NCBI RefSeq assembly: GCF_001937195.1
Contig: NZ_MSDO01000010.1
Span: forward strand, 1-64,000
Reading direction: 5' to 3'
Origin: Salinicola socius
GTDB lineage: Bacteria; Pseudomonadota; Gammaproteobacteria; Pseudomonadales; Halomonadaceae
DNA: 64,000 nucleotides
The notes under the pieces were generated by a model, which was not told the DNA's origin, searched no databases, and was given only the letters and a program-made list of their open reading frames with translations. The stretch's first letter is position 1, and the number at the start of each line of letters is the position of its first letter. Shown one piece after another: positions 11,307 to 20,714 of this stretch. The position numbers and the translations under genes are program-made.

Positions 11307-11765
11307 TCAGTGGCTCCCCAGCAGCGGCTCGATCCAGCTACCGGTCGGCAGCGAGATTCCCAATCCATAGGTGAATAGCAGATAGCTGCCGAGCGCCAGC
11401 AGCAGGCCGCCGACGACCGCTTTCACCGGCGTGGCGCCGAACAGCCAGGCGATGACGACACTGACCAGCGCGGTCGTCACCAGGAACCCCAGGTTGATGA
11501 ACAGCGCCGCGTAGGCGCCGAGTACCGCCATGGTGAAGACCAGACGCAATAGCAGCGCCCCGGTCGGCCACTCGCCGCCGGCGCCGGGCCGAACGAAGAG
11601 CACGATGGCCAGAACCGCCAGCAGCGCCGACAGAATCAGCGGCACTGCCTTCGGGCCCACCGGGTCATAGCTGAACGGCACCTGTAGCTGCCAGGCCTGG
11701 ACGGCGACGAACGCCGCCAGACCGAGCAACAGCAGACTCAGGACGCGGTCGGCGGCGAGTTTCAT
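11307..11765 (-). CDS. tctB: Tripartite tricarboxylate transporter small permease TctB
   Basis: Small membrane subunit of 152 aa with four helices, starting MKLAADRVLSLLLLGLAAF and containing the PVGPKAVPLILSALLAVLAIVLFVRP stretch that marks TctB (FPRxLA-like motif in others). The ATG overlaps the tctC stop by 4 bases and its own stop directly abuts tctA, so all three are one transcript. It stabilises TctA in the membrane; the exact role in the family is not well established. Confidence 0.9.
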   Translation of the reverse strand: MKLAADRVLSLLLLGLAAFVAVQAWQLQVPFSYDPVGPKAVPLILSALLAVLAIVLFVRPGAGGEWPTGALLLRLVFTMAVLGAYAALFINLGFLVTTALVSVVIAWLFGATPVKAVVGGLLLALGSYLLFTYGLGISLPTGSWIEPLLGSH

Positions 11766-12751
11766 TGGGTCAGACCCACTTCCTTGGCGAGCGTCTCGAA
11801 GTCGCTGACTTGCTGCTTCACATACTGATGGAAGTCGTCACCGAACTTGGACATCGGGAACAGGCCCCGGCCTTCGCGCAGCTTCTTGAAGCTCTCGGTC
11901 TCGTTCAGCTCGCGCAGACGGTCGGCCCACTGCTGATAGGCTTCGTCGCTGACGTTCGGGCCCATGTAGTAACCGCGCCAGATCGGCCATTCGACGTCGT
12001 AACCCTGCTCCTTGGCGGTGGGGATATCGGCGTAGGGTCCGCCCATGCGCTCTTCGGAGAGTGCCGCCAGAATCCGGATCTCGCCGCTGTCGAGCTGCGG
12101 TTTCAGCTCGGCCAGATCACCGGTAAAGACCTGAATGTGTTCGCCCAGCAGTGCTGCCAGCGCTTCACCGCCACCCTCGAAGGAGACGTAGCGCAGCTTG
12201 CGCGGATCGACATCGTCGGCCTTGGCCATCAGCGCCGCTTTCATCCAGTCCTGGCTACCGATCGTGCCGCCGGCGCCGATCACCACGCTGGAGGGATCCT
12301 TCTTCATCGCCTTCATCAGTTCGTCGAGGTTGTTCCACGGCGCGTCCTTGCGAACCACCACGGCGCCATAGTCGACACCCAGCGCGCCCAGCCAGCGCAC
12401 GTCATCGACCTTGTGCTTGATGCCGAACTTGCCCAGCGCCAGGTTGAGCGCAGCGCCGGTGCTGGCGGCCACGATCAGGTTGGGATCGTCGTCGCGCACG
12501 CCGGTGACATGGTTATAGGCCACGGCACCGATGCCGCCGGGCATGTAGCTGACCATCATCGGCTCATCGATCAGCTTGGCCTCCTGCAGGCCGTTGGCCG
12601 CCAGACGGCAGGTCAGATCGTAACCGCCGCCCGGCTTGGCCGGTGCGATACATTCGGGCGGCTTGGCCTGGGCCTGGACGGCGCCGGCCAGCAACGCGCC
12701 GCCAGTCACGACGGCGACCAGCCAGCGAGGAATGATTCGAGAGTTTGGCAT
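11762..12751 (-). CDS. tctC: Tripartite tricarboxylate transporter binding protein TctC
   Basis: Periplasmic solute-binding protein of 329 aa (Bug/TctC family). A signal peptide covers about residues 1-29 (MPNSRIIPRWLVAVVTGGALLAGAVQAQA). The mature part begins with PPECIAPAKPGGGYDLTCRLAANGL, the P-G-G-x-D loop that binds carboxylate ligands in the Bug family, and has GAGGTIGSQDWMKAAL and YVSFEGGGEALAALLGEHI later. First gene of tctCBA, divergent from tctDE across a 234-base region with four 16-bp tandem repeats. Confidence 0.93.
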   Translation of the reverse strand: MPNSRIIPRWLVAVVTGGALLAGAVQAQAKPPECIAPAKPGGGYDLTCRLAANGLQEAKLIDEPMMVSYMPGGIGAVAYNHVTGVRDDDPNLIVAASTGAALNLALGKFGIKHKVDDVRWLGALGVDYGAVVVRKDAPWNNLDELMKAMKKDPSSVVIGAGGTIGSQDWMKAALMAKADDVDPRKLRYVSFEGGGEALAALLGEHIQVFTGDLAELKPQLDSGEIRILAALSEERMGGPYADIPTAKEQGYDVEWPIWRGYYMGPNVSDEAYQQWADRLRELNETESFKKLREGRGLFPMSKFGDDFHQYVKQQVSDFETLAKEVGLTQ

Positions 12752-12883
12752 GCTGTGCGTCTCCTACCTGGGTTGTTATGCTCGCAAACCTCATGGCGGG
12801 CACCGGACTTGGGCCGGCTCTGCCTACCGACAGCGCGATGCTAGAGCGCCAACCTTTCATCAACCTGTCATCTAAACCTTTGT

Positions 12884-12957
12884 CGCATAAGACATTAGTC
12901 TCACAAGACATCAGTCGAACAAGACATCAGTCGAACAAGACATTAGTCGCATACGAC
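12884..12957. repeat. 16-bp tandem repeat between tctC and tctD
   Basis: Four adjacent 16-bp units start at 12884, 12900, 12916 and 12932, each a variant of CGAACAAGACATCAGT, followed by a partial fifth. Units differ at a few positions. They lie in the divergent control region, 28 bases before tctD. They could be response-regulator sites in phase at 1.5 helical turns, or a simple tandem duplication of the kind found elsewhere in this window. Confidence 0.8.
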
Positions 12958-12985
12958 AAGGGGTCGATGACGCCGAGACACCGCC

Positions 12986-13678
12986 ATGCACCTGCTCGTG
13001 ATCGAGGATGACCCGCTGCTGTCGCGCTCGCTGACCCAGGCGATGACCCGCCACGGCTACACCGTCGATGCCCTGTCTCGCGTCGACGATGCCATCCAGG
13101 CGCTGCGCCAGGGTCGCTTCGATCTGGTCCTGCTCGATCTCGGCCTGCCGGATGGCAGCGGTCTCGGCGTGCTCGAATGGTTACGTGCCCATGCCGACCC
13201 CACGCCGGTGATGATCTTGACGGCGCGGGACGCCCTCGAGGATCGCGTGCGCGGACTGGACCTCGGTGCCGACGACTATCTTGCCAAGCCGTTCTCGATC
13301 ACCGAACTGGAAGCCCGGGTACGCGCCCTGCTGCGCCGCAGCCAGCAGCGACTCGACAACAGCGTGCGCTTCGGTGCGCTGGTGCTGGATACCCGCTCGG
13401 CCAGCGCCTGGTTGAACGACACTTCGCTGGACCTGCCAAGGCGGGAATTCAGCCTGCTGGAAGCGCTGATGCTCAATGCCGGGCGAATCGTTCAGCGCGA
13501 GGCGCTGGAAAACCGGCTGTTCGGCTTCGATGCGGTGGGCGCCAACGCCCTGGACGTCTACGTCAGCCGGCTGCGCAAGCGTCTGGCGGGGTCCGGCCTG
13601 TCGATCCGCACCCTGCGCGGGCTGGGCTATCGGCTCGAAGCCTCTCGGGAGACGTTCGACGAGGCGCGGCGCGAGTGA
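12986..13678 (+). CDS. tctD: Two-component response regulator TctD
   Basis: OmpR/PhoB-type response regulator of 230 aa. The receiver domain has acidic pocket D8-D9, phosphoacceptor D51 (LLDLGLPDGSG) and K101 (DDYLAKPF). The C-terminal winged helix spans about 130-225 (LDLPRREFSLLEALMLNAGRIVQREAL...NALDVYVSRLRKRL...LRGLGYRLE). It is divergent from tctCBA and overlaps tctE by 4 bases. By analogy with Salmonella TctDE it should activate the tricarboxylate carrier when ligand is present. Confidence 0.92.
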   Translation: MHLLVIEDDPLLSRSLTQAMTRHGYTVDALSRVDDAIQALRQGRFDLVLLDLGLPDGSGLGVLEWLRAHADPTPVMILTARDALEDRVRGLDLGADDYLAKPFSITELEARVRALLRRSQQRLDNSVRFGALVLDTRSASAWLNDTSLDLPRREFSLLEALMLNAGRIVQREALENRLFGFDAVGANALDVYVSRLRKRLAGSGLSIRTLRGLGYRLEASRETFDEARRE

Positions 13679-15108
13679 TTTCACCGCGCACCTCGCTCAA
13701 GCGACGCCTGACGCTCTGGCTGATCGTCATTGTCGCCGGTCTCGGCACGCTGTTGCTGATCGAGGCCTACACCAGCGCTCGCAAGGCAGCGGACCGGGCC
13801 ATGGATGGCCAGCTCGAGGCCGCCAGTCTGACCATTGCCGAGTCGCTGCAGTGGCCGGAAGGGAAGCCGACCCTGGAAATGCCGGCCTCGGCGCTGCAGA
13901 TCCTCGCCACCCGCTGGCAGGAGCGGGTGTTCTACTGGCTGCAGGCGGATAACGGGGTCTCGATGACACAAAACGCCGATCTGCCCATCACCGACGCGAT
14001 GCTGGAACAGGCCCGCCATCAGCCGGTCTATCTCGATGCCGTCTACGATGGCCGCCCGATTCGTCTCAGTGGTCGCGAGGTGGATTCCGCCGGCTGGGAC
14101 ACCCAGGAGCCGGTGCAGCTATGGGTGGGTCATACCCGGCGCGGCCGCGACCTGCTGGCGCAGGAGCTGTTTCGCAAGAGTGCCACCCGCTTCGCCGCGA
14201 TGGTGCTGATCACCGCGGCGCTGGTGGCCATCGCCATGCGCACCATGCTGGCGCCGCTGCGTCGTCTCCGTCAGACGCTGCGTAGCCGGCGCGCCGATGA
14301 CATCAGCCCGTTGACCCTCGGCGTGCCCCGCGAGATGCAGGAACTGGTCGAAACCCTCAACCGGCTATTCGCCGATCAACGCGATCAGCGCGATGCCCTG
14401 CTGCGCTTTATCGCCGATGCCTCGCACCAGCTCAAGACGCCGCTCGCCGGGCTTCAGAGCACCAGTGAGCTGGCGCTGACCAGCCGTGACCCGAACAGCT
14501 GGTATCAGGCGCTGAATACCGTCCACGACAGCGCCGAACGCACCAGCCGCCTGGCCGGCCAGATGCTGAGCCTGACCCGACTGCAACATCTGGGCCCCGG
14601 GCACCAGCGTGAACCGCTGGCACTGGATCGACTGCTGCGGGAAGTCGCCACCGACTGGGCCGATCGTCAGGACAGCCGCGAGCATGATCTCGGACTGGCC
14701 ATCGACCTGCCCATACCGATCTGGATCGAAGGGGAACGCTGGGCGCTGCACGAACTGCTCAACAACCTGATCGACAACGCCTGTCGCTACACGCCGCCCG
14801 GCAGCGAAATCACGCTGAGGCTCAGCAACGATGAAGATGAGGACCCCAACGGCGCCGCCGAGCGGGTGACGCTGGCCATCGAGGACGATGGCCCCGGCGT
14901 CGATACCGAATCACTCGCCCGTCTGACTCAGCCGTTCGAGCGTGGAAGACGCCAGGATACCCGCGGCTCCGGACTCGGCCTGGCCATCGCAGATTCCATC
15001 GGGTTACGCCATGGCAGCCGGTTGACGGTCACCAACCGCGAGCCTCGAGGACTCAAGGTTTCTTTGACATTACCGCGCTGTCGGCCACCCGAGGGGAGCG
15101 TGACATGA
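13675..15108 (+). CDS. tctE: Sensor histidine kinase TctE
   Basis: Membrane histidine kinase of 477 aa with GTG start overlapping the tctD stop (GTGA). Helix 1 is at about 12-31, a periplasmic sensor domain (TctE/2CSK N-terminal type) at 32-170, helix 2 at about 172-190, then the dimerisation helix with phosphoacceptor H251 (FIADASHQLKTPLAGL). The ATP-binding domain shows the N-box NNLIDNACRY, the G1 box EDDGPGV and the G2 box RGSGLGLAI. The frame is open far upstream inside tctD, but that part is in the wrong frame for a gene of its own. Confidence 0.92.
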   Translation: MISPRTSLKRRLTLWLIVIVAGLGTLLLIEAYTSARKAADRAMDGQLEAASLTIAESLQWPEGKPTLEMPASALQILATRWQERVFYWLQADNGVSMTQNADLPITDAMLEQARHQPVYLDAVYDGRPIRLSGREVDSAGWDTQEPVQLWVGHTRRGRDLLAQELFRKSATRFAAMVLITAALVAIAMRTMLAPLRRLRQTLRSRRADDISPLTLGVPREMQELVETLNRLFADQRDQRDALLRFIADASHQLKTPLAGLQSTSELALTSRDPNSWYQALNTVHDSAERTSRLAGQMLSLTRLQHLGPGHQREPLALDRLLREVATDWADRQDSREHDLGLAIDLPIPIWIEGERWALHELLNNLIDNACRYTPPGSEITLRLSNDEDEDPNGAAERVTLAIEDDGPGVDTESLARLTQPFERGRRQDTRGSGLGLAIADSIGLRHGSRLTVTNREPRGLKVSLTLPRCRPPEGSVT

Positions 15109-16151
15109 ACAGACGCCTTCACGTTGGCCTGGGTTCATGCCTGTGGCTATGGCTCGTTGTCAGCGGCGTTGACATAGCCCAGGCGGACGAAAGGCTGATC
15201 ATCGAAGCCGCGCTGGATCGTCAGATCGTCGAGCCGGTGCTGGCCGCCTTCGCCATCGAGAATCCGCAGATCGATCTCGACTATCGCGACCGCTCGACGC
15301 TGGAGGTCGACCGGCGCGCCCGCTCTCACGATTCGCCGCCGGACGTGGTGATAAGCTCGGCGATGCCGTGGCAACTGGCGCTCAGCAACGAAGGCATGGC
15401 CCAGCCCCTCGATGCACCGGAGGTCGATCAGTGGCCGGCGTGGGCGCAATGGCGCAACGAAGTCTTCGGCTTCACTTTCGAACCCGTGGTGATGGCCTAT
15501 CGCCTCGAACTGGCCTCGCACATGCCGCCACCGGAAACCCATCGCGATCTGCTCGATCTGCTGACGCACTATCGCCAGTGGCTCGACGGCCGCGTGGTGA
15601 GCTATTCACCGCGTGACAGCGGGGTCGGCTACGCCCTGCTTCAACAGGACGCCCGCTACACGCCGCGAATGTGGGATCTGATCGCCGCCATGGGCGCCGC
15701 CGACGTACAGCTCGAAACCACCACCCAGCGCATGCTCGAAGGGCTCAGCGACGGTCGCTACTGGCTCGGTTACAACCTGCTGGGCTCCTATGCACTGCTC
15801 TGGGCCCAGACCCATCCCGACATCATCGTCCAGGTCCCCAACGACTACTCGCTGGTGCTGATGCGTATGGCATTCGTTCATCGCGACGCGCCACACCCGG
15901 CGGCGGCCAAGCGCTTCGTCCGCTTTCTGCTGAGCCGCCGCGGCCAGCATATCCTGGCCGGCCAGACCCCACTGTTCAGCGTCCGCGACGACGTGGTCGG
16001 CCCCTACACCGCCCAGCGGCTGCGCGATCAGGTCGGCGACCATCTCTACCCGATTCCGATCAATGCCACGCTGCTCGCCTTCGTCGACACCCTGCGCCGG
16101 CAGGCGTTCCTGCGCCGCTGGGATCGGGAGATCCAAATCTTGTCGGAATAA
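15105..16151 (+). CDS. Periplasmic binding protein co-transcribed with tctDE
   Basis: Extracellular solute-binding protein of 348 aa (Fbp/PgtC-like, type 2 fold). Signal peptide about 1-27 (MNRRLHVGLGSCLWLWLVVSGVDIAQA). Mature part: LIIEAALDRQIVEPVLAAFAIENPQIDLDYRDRSTLEVDRRARS, SPPDVVISSAMPWQLALSNEGMAQPL and a C-terminal RFVRFLLSRRGQHILAGQTPLFSVRDDV. Its ATG overlaps the tctE stop, so it is the third gene of the regulatory operon and no permease follows. This suggests a ligand-sensing partner for TctE rather than a transport protein, as PgtC is for PgtB. A tandem repeat begins at its stop codon. Confidence 0.82.
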   Translation: MNRRLHVGLGSCLWLWLVVSGVDIAQADERLIIEAALDRQIVEPVLAAFAIENPQIDLDYRDRSTLEVDRRARSHDSPPDVVISSAMPWQLALSNEGMAQPLDAPEVDQWPAWAQWRNEVFGFTFEPVVMAYRLELASHMPPPETHRDLLDLLTHYRQWLDGRVVSYSPRDSGVGYALLQQDARYTPRMWDLIAAMGAADVQLETTTQRMLEGLSDGRYWLGYNLLGSYALLWAQTHPDIIVQVPNDYSLVLMRMAFVHRDAPHPAAAKRFVRFLLSRRGQHILAGQTPLFSVRDDVVGPYTAQRLRDQVGDHLYPIPINATLLAFVDTLRRQAFLRRWDREIQILSE

Positions 16152-16189
16152 GAGCTGTCAAAACAAGAGCTGTCGGAACAAGAGCTGTC
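16145..16189. repeat. 15-bp tandem repeat spanning a stop codon
   Basis: Three 15-bp units (16145-16159, 16160-16174, 16175-16189), variants of GGAACAAGAGCTGTC. The first unit contains the TAA stop (16149-16151) of the binding-protein gene, so part of the last codons has been copied into the spacer. More degenerate copies may follow to about 16225. Confidence 0.75.
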
Positions 16190-16376
16190 GGTGTGAGGGA
16201 GGCTGAAACAGGAACTGTTCGAATGAGCCATGTCGAGGTGAGCCCGTTTCGTTGCTCCGTCGATCCCCCCTGTGCCTCCTCTCGCAATGACGTAAGATAC
16301 GGCGCCGCCAACGTGTCGATGCCTCACCCCGATCGATACGCCTCGATATAAAGACACCGACGACCGAGAGTTCCGG

Positions 16377-17678
16377 ATGAGCGTAGACGCAGCGACCACC
16401 ACCCCAGCCCACTCGACAAGCCAGGCCCGACGTGCCGCCATCGGCAGCTTCGTGGGTGCCGTGGTCGACTGGTACGATTTCCTGCTCTACGGCATCGTCG
16501 CCGCGCTGGTCTTCAATTCGCAGTTCTTTCCCAATGTCAGCCCGGCGGCCGGCACGCTGGCGGCGCTGGCGACCTTCGGCGTCGGCTTTCTGTTTCGCCC
16601 GCTGGGCGGGCTGGTCTTCGGTCATTACGGCGATCGGCTGGGTCGCAAGCGCATGCTGATCCTGACGGTCATTCTGATGGGCGGCGCGACGGCGCTGATC
16701 GGCCTGCTGCCGACCTACGCCCAGATCGGCGTGTGGGCGCCGATTCTGCTGGTGACGCTGCGCGCGATCCAGGGCTTTGCCGTTGGTGGCGAGTGGGGCG
16801 GCGCGGCGTTGATGGCCGTGGAAAGTGCACCCAAAGGCCGACGCGCGTTCTACTCCAGCGGCGTGCAGGTGGGTTACGGCGTGGGCCTGATCCTGGCCAC
16901 CGGCAGCATTTCGCTGCTCAGCTACTGGCTAAGCGATGCCGACTTCACGGCCTGGGGCTGGCGCCTGCCGTTTCTGTTCAGCGTGGTGCTGGTGCTGGTG
17001 GCGCTGAAGATCCGTTCCAGCCTGGAGGAGTCACCGGAGTTCGTCGAAGCGGTCGAACGCAATGACCAGAAGCCGGCCAGGCCACCGATCATCGAGGCGC
17101 TCAAACGCCATCCCGGCGCCTTCGGGACCATCATCGCCATGCGTCTGGCCGAACTGTTCACGATGTATATCGTGACCACCTTCGCGCTGAGCTATTCCAC
17201 CGGCTATCTCGATCTGTCGCGGGACCTGTTTCTGCACATCGGGCTGCTGGTCGGCGCGATTAGCTGCGTCACCATCCCGCTGTTCGCGTTTCTCGCGGAC
17301 ACGCTGGGGCGTCGGCGCGTCTACATCACCGGCGCCATCGTCGGCGTGCTGGCCGCCTTCCCGTTCTTCATGGCACTGCAGGCCGGTTCGATCGTGTGGA
17401 TCGTGGTGTTCGCCGTGGCGCTCGCCAACCTCGCCCACGACATGGTGGTCAGCGTACAGCAGCCGATCTTCGCCGAACTGTTCGGCACCGCCTACCGTTA
17501 CAGCGGTGCCGGGGTCGGTTATCAGGTCGCCAGCGTGATCGGCGGCGGCTTCACCCCATTCATCGCCGCCGCCCTGGTCGATCTCTACGACGGCAGCTGG
17601 GTACCGGTCGCCATCTACCTCGCTGCTGGCTGCCTGCTCTCCGCCGTGGGCGCCGCCTGGATGCTGAGAAGGCGATAG
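16377..17678 (+). CDS. MFS transporter, metabolite:H+ symporter (MHS) family
   Basis: Major facilitator of 433 aa with 12 predicted helices. The N-terminus AAIGSFVGAVVDWYDFLLYGIVAALVF and motif GHYGDRLGRKRMLILT are characteristic of the MHS branch (ShiA, KgtP, ProP), as is the sequence RAIQGFAVGGEWGGAALMAVE. These carriers import carboxylates, shikimate or betaines with protons. Its position next to tctDE hints at an organic acid but the substrate is not readable. The downstream gap to the next gene is 224 bases. Confidence 0.88.
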   Translation: MSVDAATTTPAHSTSQARRAAIGSFVGAVVDWYDFLLYGIVAALVFNSQFFPNVSPAAGTLAALATFGVGFLFRPLGGLVFGHYGDRLGRKRMLILTVILMGGATALIGLLPTYAQIGVWAPILLVTLRAIQGFAVGGEWGGAALMAVESAPKGRRAFYSSGVQVGYGVGLILATGSISLLSYWLSDADFTAWGWRLPFLFSVVLVLVALKIRSSLEESPEFVEAVERNDQKPARPPIIEALKRHPGAFGTIIAMRLAELFTMYIVTTFALSYSTGYLDLSRDLFLHIGLLVGAISCVTIPLFAFLADTLGRRRVYITGAIVGVLAAFPFFMALQAGSIVWIVVFAVALANLAHDMVVSVQQPIFAELFGTAYRYSGAGVGYQVASVIGGGFTPFIAAALVDLYDGSWVPVAIYLAAGCLLSAVGAAWMLRRR

Positions 17679-17902
17679 CGGTACGGCGATCGATCGTCCG
17701 TTGCTCGGGCAGCACGGTCTTTTCCAACGGCATTTGCGACCAATGTCGCACATCTTCGCCATAGACGAAGCCCCGCTTTGCCAAACGATAATGGCCATCC
17801 GTCGCCACGGCTGGCTATAGTCTCCTCGCTCGCCGCCAGTGGCACTTTTCGGCGTTTTTTGCCGATCTCGCATCGCCATCGCGCACGCCATCGAGGTACT
17901 CC

Positions 17903-18139
17903 ATGAAGAAAAACATCAGCGAACCGGTCAAGAAACCGCTGGTCTGGATCGGATTCGTCGTTCTCTTTGCCCTGATCAATCCCTGGTATTTTCCCGCCGG
18001 TTCCTGGTCGCCGCTAGTCTTCGGCATCCCCTACTGGGCACTGATCATCCTGACCGCCTCGCTCGCCCTGTCGATCTTCATTACCTGGGTAGTGATGACC
18101 CAGTGGGAAACCGGCGCCGACGAAGACGAGGAGCTGTGA
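17903..18139 (+). CDS. Small membrane protein, DUF3311-like partner of SSS symporter
   Basis: Protein of 78 aa with two helices (about 11-29 and 40-65) and an acidic tail GADEDEEL. Small two-helix proteins of the DUF3311/YhdT kind are found directly ahead of sodium:solute symporters; here only 2 bases separate its stop from the SSS start. It probably assists or is part of the following symporter. N-terminus MKKNISEPVKKPLVWIG has the inward-positive charge pattern expected. Confidence 0.8.
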   Translation: MKKNISEPVKKPLVWIGFVVLFALINPWYFPAGSWSPLVFGIPYWALIILTASLALSIFITWVVMTQWETGADEDEEL

Positions 18140-18141
18140 CG

Positions 18142-19641
18142 ATGGAAGTGGAACTGGCCTTCAGCGGGTGGTCCGGCATCCTGGTATTGATGCTCTACGG
18201 CGGCCTGATGCTGGCCGTGGGCGTCTATGCCTTCCTGCGCAACCGTGGTGTTCGCGAGAGTCTCGACGAGTACTATCTGGGCGGGCGCGGCCTCGGCGTC
18301 ATGGTGCTTTTCTTCACCTTTTTCGCCACCCAATACAGCGGCAACACCGTGGTCGGCTACCCGCCAACGGCCTATCGCCTCGGCTATCAGTATCTGGTCT
18401 CGGTGCCGTTCTTCATCATGATCATCATGGTCTATCTGCTGTTCGCGCCCAGGCTCTATGCGTTGGGCCGGCGCTTCAACCTGCTGACGCCGGTGGACTG
18501 GATCGATCTTCGCTTCCGCTCGAAGAAGGTCACGATCCTGGCCGCGATCCTGATGCTTTACGGGCTGGGCAACTATCTGCTCGAACAGTTCGTCGCCATC
18601 GGTCAGGGCGTCTCCGGCCTGACCGGCGGCACGATCCCCTATCAGGTCGGCGTGGTGTTCTTCATCGTGATCATGGTCGCCTACAGCTGGCTGGGCGGCA
18701 TGCGTTCGGTGGCTTATACCGACACGATCCAGGGCATCGCCCTGCTGTTCGGCGTGTTCACCCTGCTGATCGGCTCGCTGATCTATCTGGGCGGGCTGCC
18801 CACGGCGGCCGAGACGATGATCGCCGAGGCCCCGCAGAAACTCGGCGCGCCGACCGGAGGAAGCCTCACTACCTGGTTCTGCCTGCTGGTGCTGGTCGGC
18901 ATCGGCGCAGCGATCTATCCGCATGCCTTCCAGCGAATTTTCGCTGCACGTAGCGAAAGGACGCTCAAGCGCTCCTTCATCCGCATGGCCTATATGCCGT
19001 TTCTGACTGCCGGTGTGGTGTTCATGGTCGGGATCATCGGCATCTCCGCCTTCCCCGACCTGACCACCGCGGAATCCGAACAGCTGGTCGGCATGATGGC
19101 CAACGCTCTCGCCAACCAGAATGCCTTTTTCTACTGGGCGATGGTGCTGCTGTTCGGTGGCGTGATCGCCGCGATCGTATCGACCGCCGATTCGGTGCTG
19201 CTGACGTTCTCGTCGATCATCTCCAACGATCTTTACGGACGTTACATCGCGCCGAACGCCGAGGAATCACGCAAGATCCTGATAGGCAAGCTGGTCGGGG
19301 TCGCCGCGGTCGTGGTGCTGGTACTGATCGCCTGGTATCCGCCGGGCACGCTCTATCAGATCTTCGTGCTCAAGTTCGAAGTCTTGATCCAGACCGCACC
19401 GGCGCTGATCCTCGGTCTCTACTGGAGTCGGCTCAATACGCAGGCGGTGTTCATCGGCATGCTCGCCGGCACCGTGCTCGCCGCCGCCTTCACCTTCGCT
19501 GGTTTGCGCCCGCTGGGCGTCTACAGCGGCCTGTGGGGGTTATTGCTGAATCTGGTGCTGTGCGTCGGTGGAAGCCTGGTCAGTCAGGTAACGGAAGCGC
19601 ATCGACAGCGGGCGGTCGAGGTCATTGGCTGGCAGCGATGA
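18142..19641 (+). CDS. Sodium:solute symporter (SSS family)
   Basis: Na+-coupled carrier of 499 aa with about 13 helices. It has the SSS N-terminal DEYYLGGRGLGVMVLFFTFFATQYSGNTVVGYPPTAYRLGYQY and GGMRSVAYTDTIQG segment (family motif GGxxaVxxTDxxQ) and IAAIVSTADSVLLTFSSIISNDLYGR (Na2 site helix 8). The ATG at 18142 follows the small DUF3311-like gene by 2 bases. It resembles pantothenate/monocarboxylate-type SSS members that pair with such small proteins; substrate is not determinable. Confidence 0.9.
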   Translation: MEVELAFSGWSGILVLMLYGGLMLAVGVYAFLRNRGVRESLDEYYLGGRGLGVMVLFFTFFATQYSGNTVVGYPPTAYRLGYQYLVSVPFFIMIIMVYLLFAPRLYALGRRFNLLTPVDWIDLRFRSKKVTILAAILMLYGLGNYLLEQFVAIGQGVSGLTGGTIPYQVGVVFFIVIMVAYSWLGGMRSVAYTDTIQGIALLFGVFTLLIGSLIYLGGLPTAAETMIAEAPQKLGAPTGGSLTTWFCLLVLVGIGAAIYPHAFQRIFAARSERTLKRSFIRMAYMPFLTAGVVFMVGIIGISAFPDLTTAESEQLVGMMANALANQNAFFYWAMVLLFGGVIAAIVSTADSVLLTFSSIISNDLYGRYIAPNAEESRKILIGKLVGVAAVVVLVLIAWYPPGTLYQIFVLKFEVLIQTAPALILGLYWSRLNTQAVFIGMLAGTVLAAAFTFAGLRPLGVYSGLWGLLLNLVLCVGGSLVSQVTEAHRQRAVEVIGWQR

Positions 19642-19758
19642 GCGAGGAGGTCTGCTGATCGCGGATGGCGGGCACCGTTCGAGTGAATCCACTTGCCGGT
19701 GACCCGTCCCGGGCTCATGCTATTAGGCATAAGTCTAATTCGCAGTGATCAGAGTTTC

Positions 19759-20700
19759 GTGAATACCATCTTCGGCGCCATCATTCCCATCTTCATCCTG
19801 CTGGGCATCGGCTACCTGGCCGTGCTCAAACGTGTCGTCGACAAGGCCCATATCCAGGGCATGGGCCGATACGTGATCAATATCGCCCTCCCCGCGCTGG
19901 TCGTCCAGGCGCTGCTGGAACGTCCGCTGGACGATGTCTTCAACGTCTCTTATCTGCTGACCTACGGTCTCGGATCGGGCCTGGCCTTCGCCGCGATGTA
20001 CCTATGGATGACTTGGCGCAGCGATCTGCCGCTGGAACGCCGGGCGATGTACGCGCTCGGCACTTCGGCCTCCAACAGCGGCTTCATCGGCTATCCGGTG
20101 GCGGTGCTGGTGATCGGCCCCACGGCGAGCATCGCCATGGCGCTCAACATGCTGATCGAGAATCTGCTGGTGATCCCCACAGCGCTGGTCCTGGCGGAGT
20201 TCGCGCGCCAGCCCGACAACGGCTTCTGGGCCACGCTCAAGCCAGTGGCACTGCGCATCCTGCGTCACCCGCTGATCATCGCCATCGCCGTGGGGACGCT
20301 GCTGGCCGCGCTGGAACTGCATCCACCGGAACCCATCGCCCGGGTGCTGCAGATGCTGGCGGCATCGTCGTCGCCGGTGGCGCTGTTCGTGATCGGCGGG
20401 ACGCTGTGTGGCCTGCGAGTGAGAGGCATGGTCGGAGAGGTCGCGCAGATCGCGCTGGCCAAGCTGCTGCTGCATCCGCTCTGCGTACTGCTGATGATCC
20501 TGCTGATCCCCGGCCTTTCGCCGGCATTCGCGACCGCAGCCATCATTTTTGCCTGCGCGCCGATGCTGAGCATGTACCCGCTGCTCGGCCAGCGTTACGG
20601 CTTCGCCGAGCTCGGCACCGCTGCGCTGGTGATGGCGACGGTGCTCTCCGCGGTAACGCTGGCGCTGGGGATCTGGCTGAGCCATCTGTGGTTGATGTAG
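19759..20700 (+). CDS. AEC family transporter
   Basis: Carrier of the auxin efflux carrier family, 313 aa, ten helices in two inverted halves. The N-terminus FVNTIFGAIIPIFILLGIGYLAVLKRVV is typical and the chosen GTG at 19759 gives the usual family length; ATG codons at 19693 and 19717 would add 14-22 residues without family resemblance. The second half begins near AVALRILRHPLIIAIAVGTLLAALELH. Bacterial members export or import malate and other carboxylates. It stands alone, with a repeat and a convergent gene behind it. Confidence 0.85.
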   Translation: MNTIFGAIIPIFILLGIGYLAVLKRVVDKAHIQGMGRYVINIALPALVVQALLERPLDDVFNVSYLLTYGLGSGLAFAAMYLWMTWRSDLPLERRAMYALGTSASNSGFIGYPVAVLVIGPTASIAMALNMLIENLLVIPTALVLAEFARQPDNGFWATLKPVALRILRHPLIIAIAVGTLLAALELHPPEPIARVLQMLAASSSPVALFVIGGTLCGLRVRGMVGEVAQIALAKLLLHPLCVLLMILLIPGLSPAFATAAIIFACAPMLSMYPLLGQRYGFAELGTAALVMATVLSAVTLALGIWLSHLWLM

Positions 20701-20714
20701 AACGCGCCAGACTC

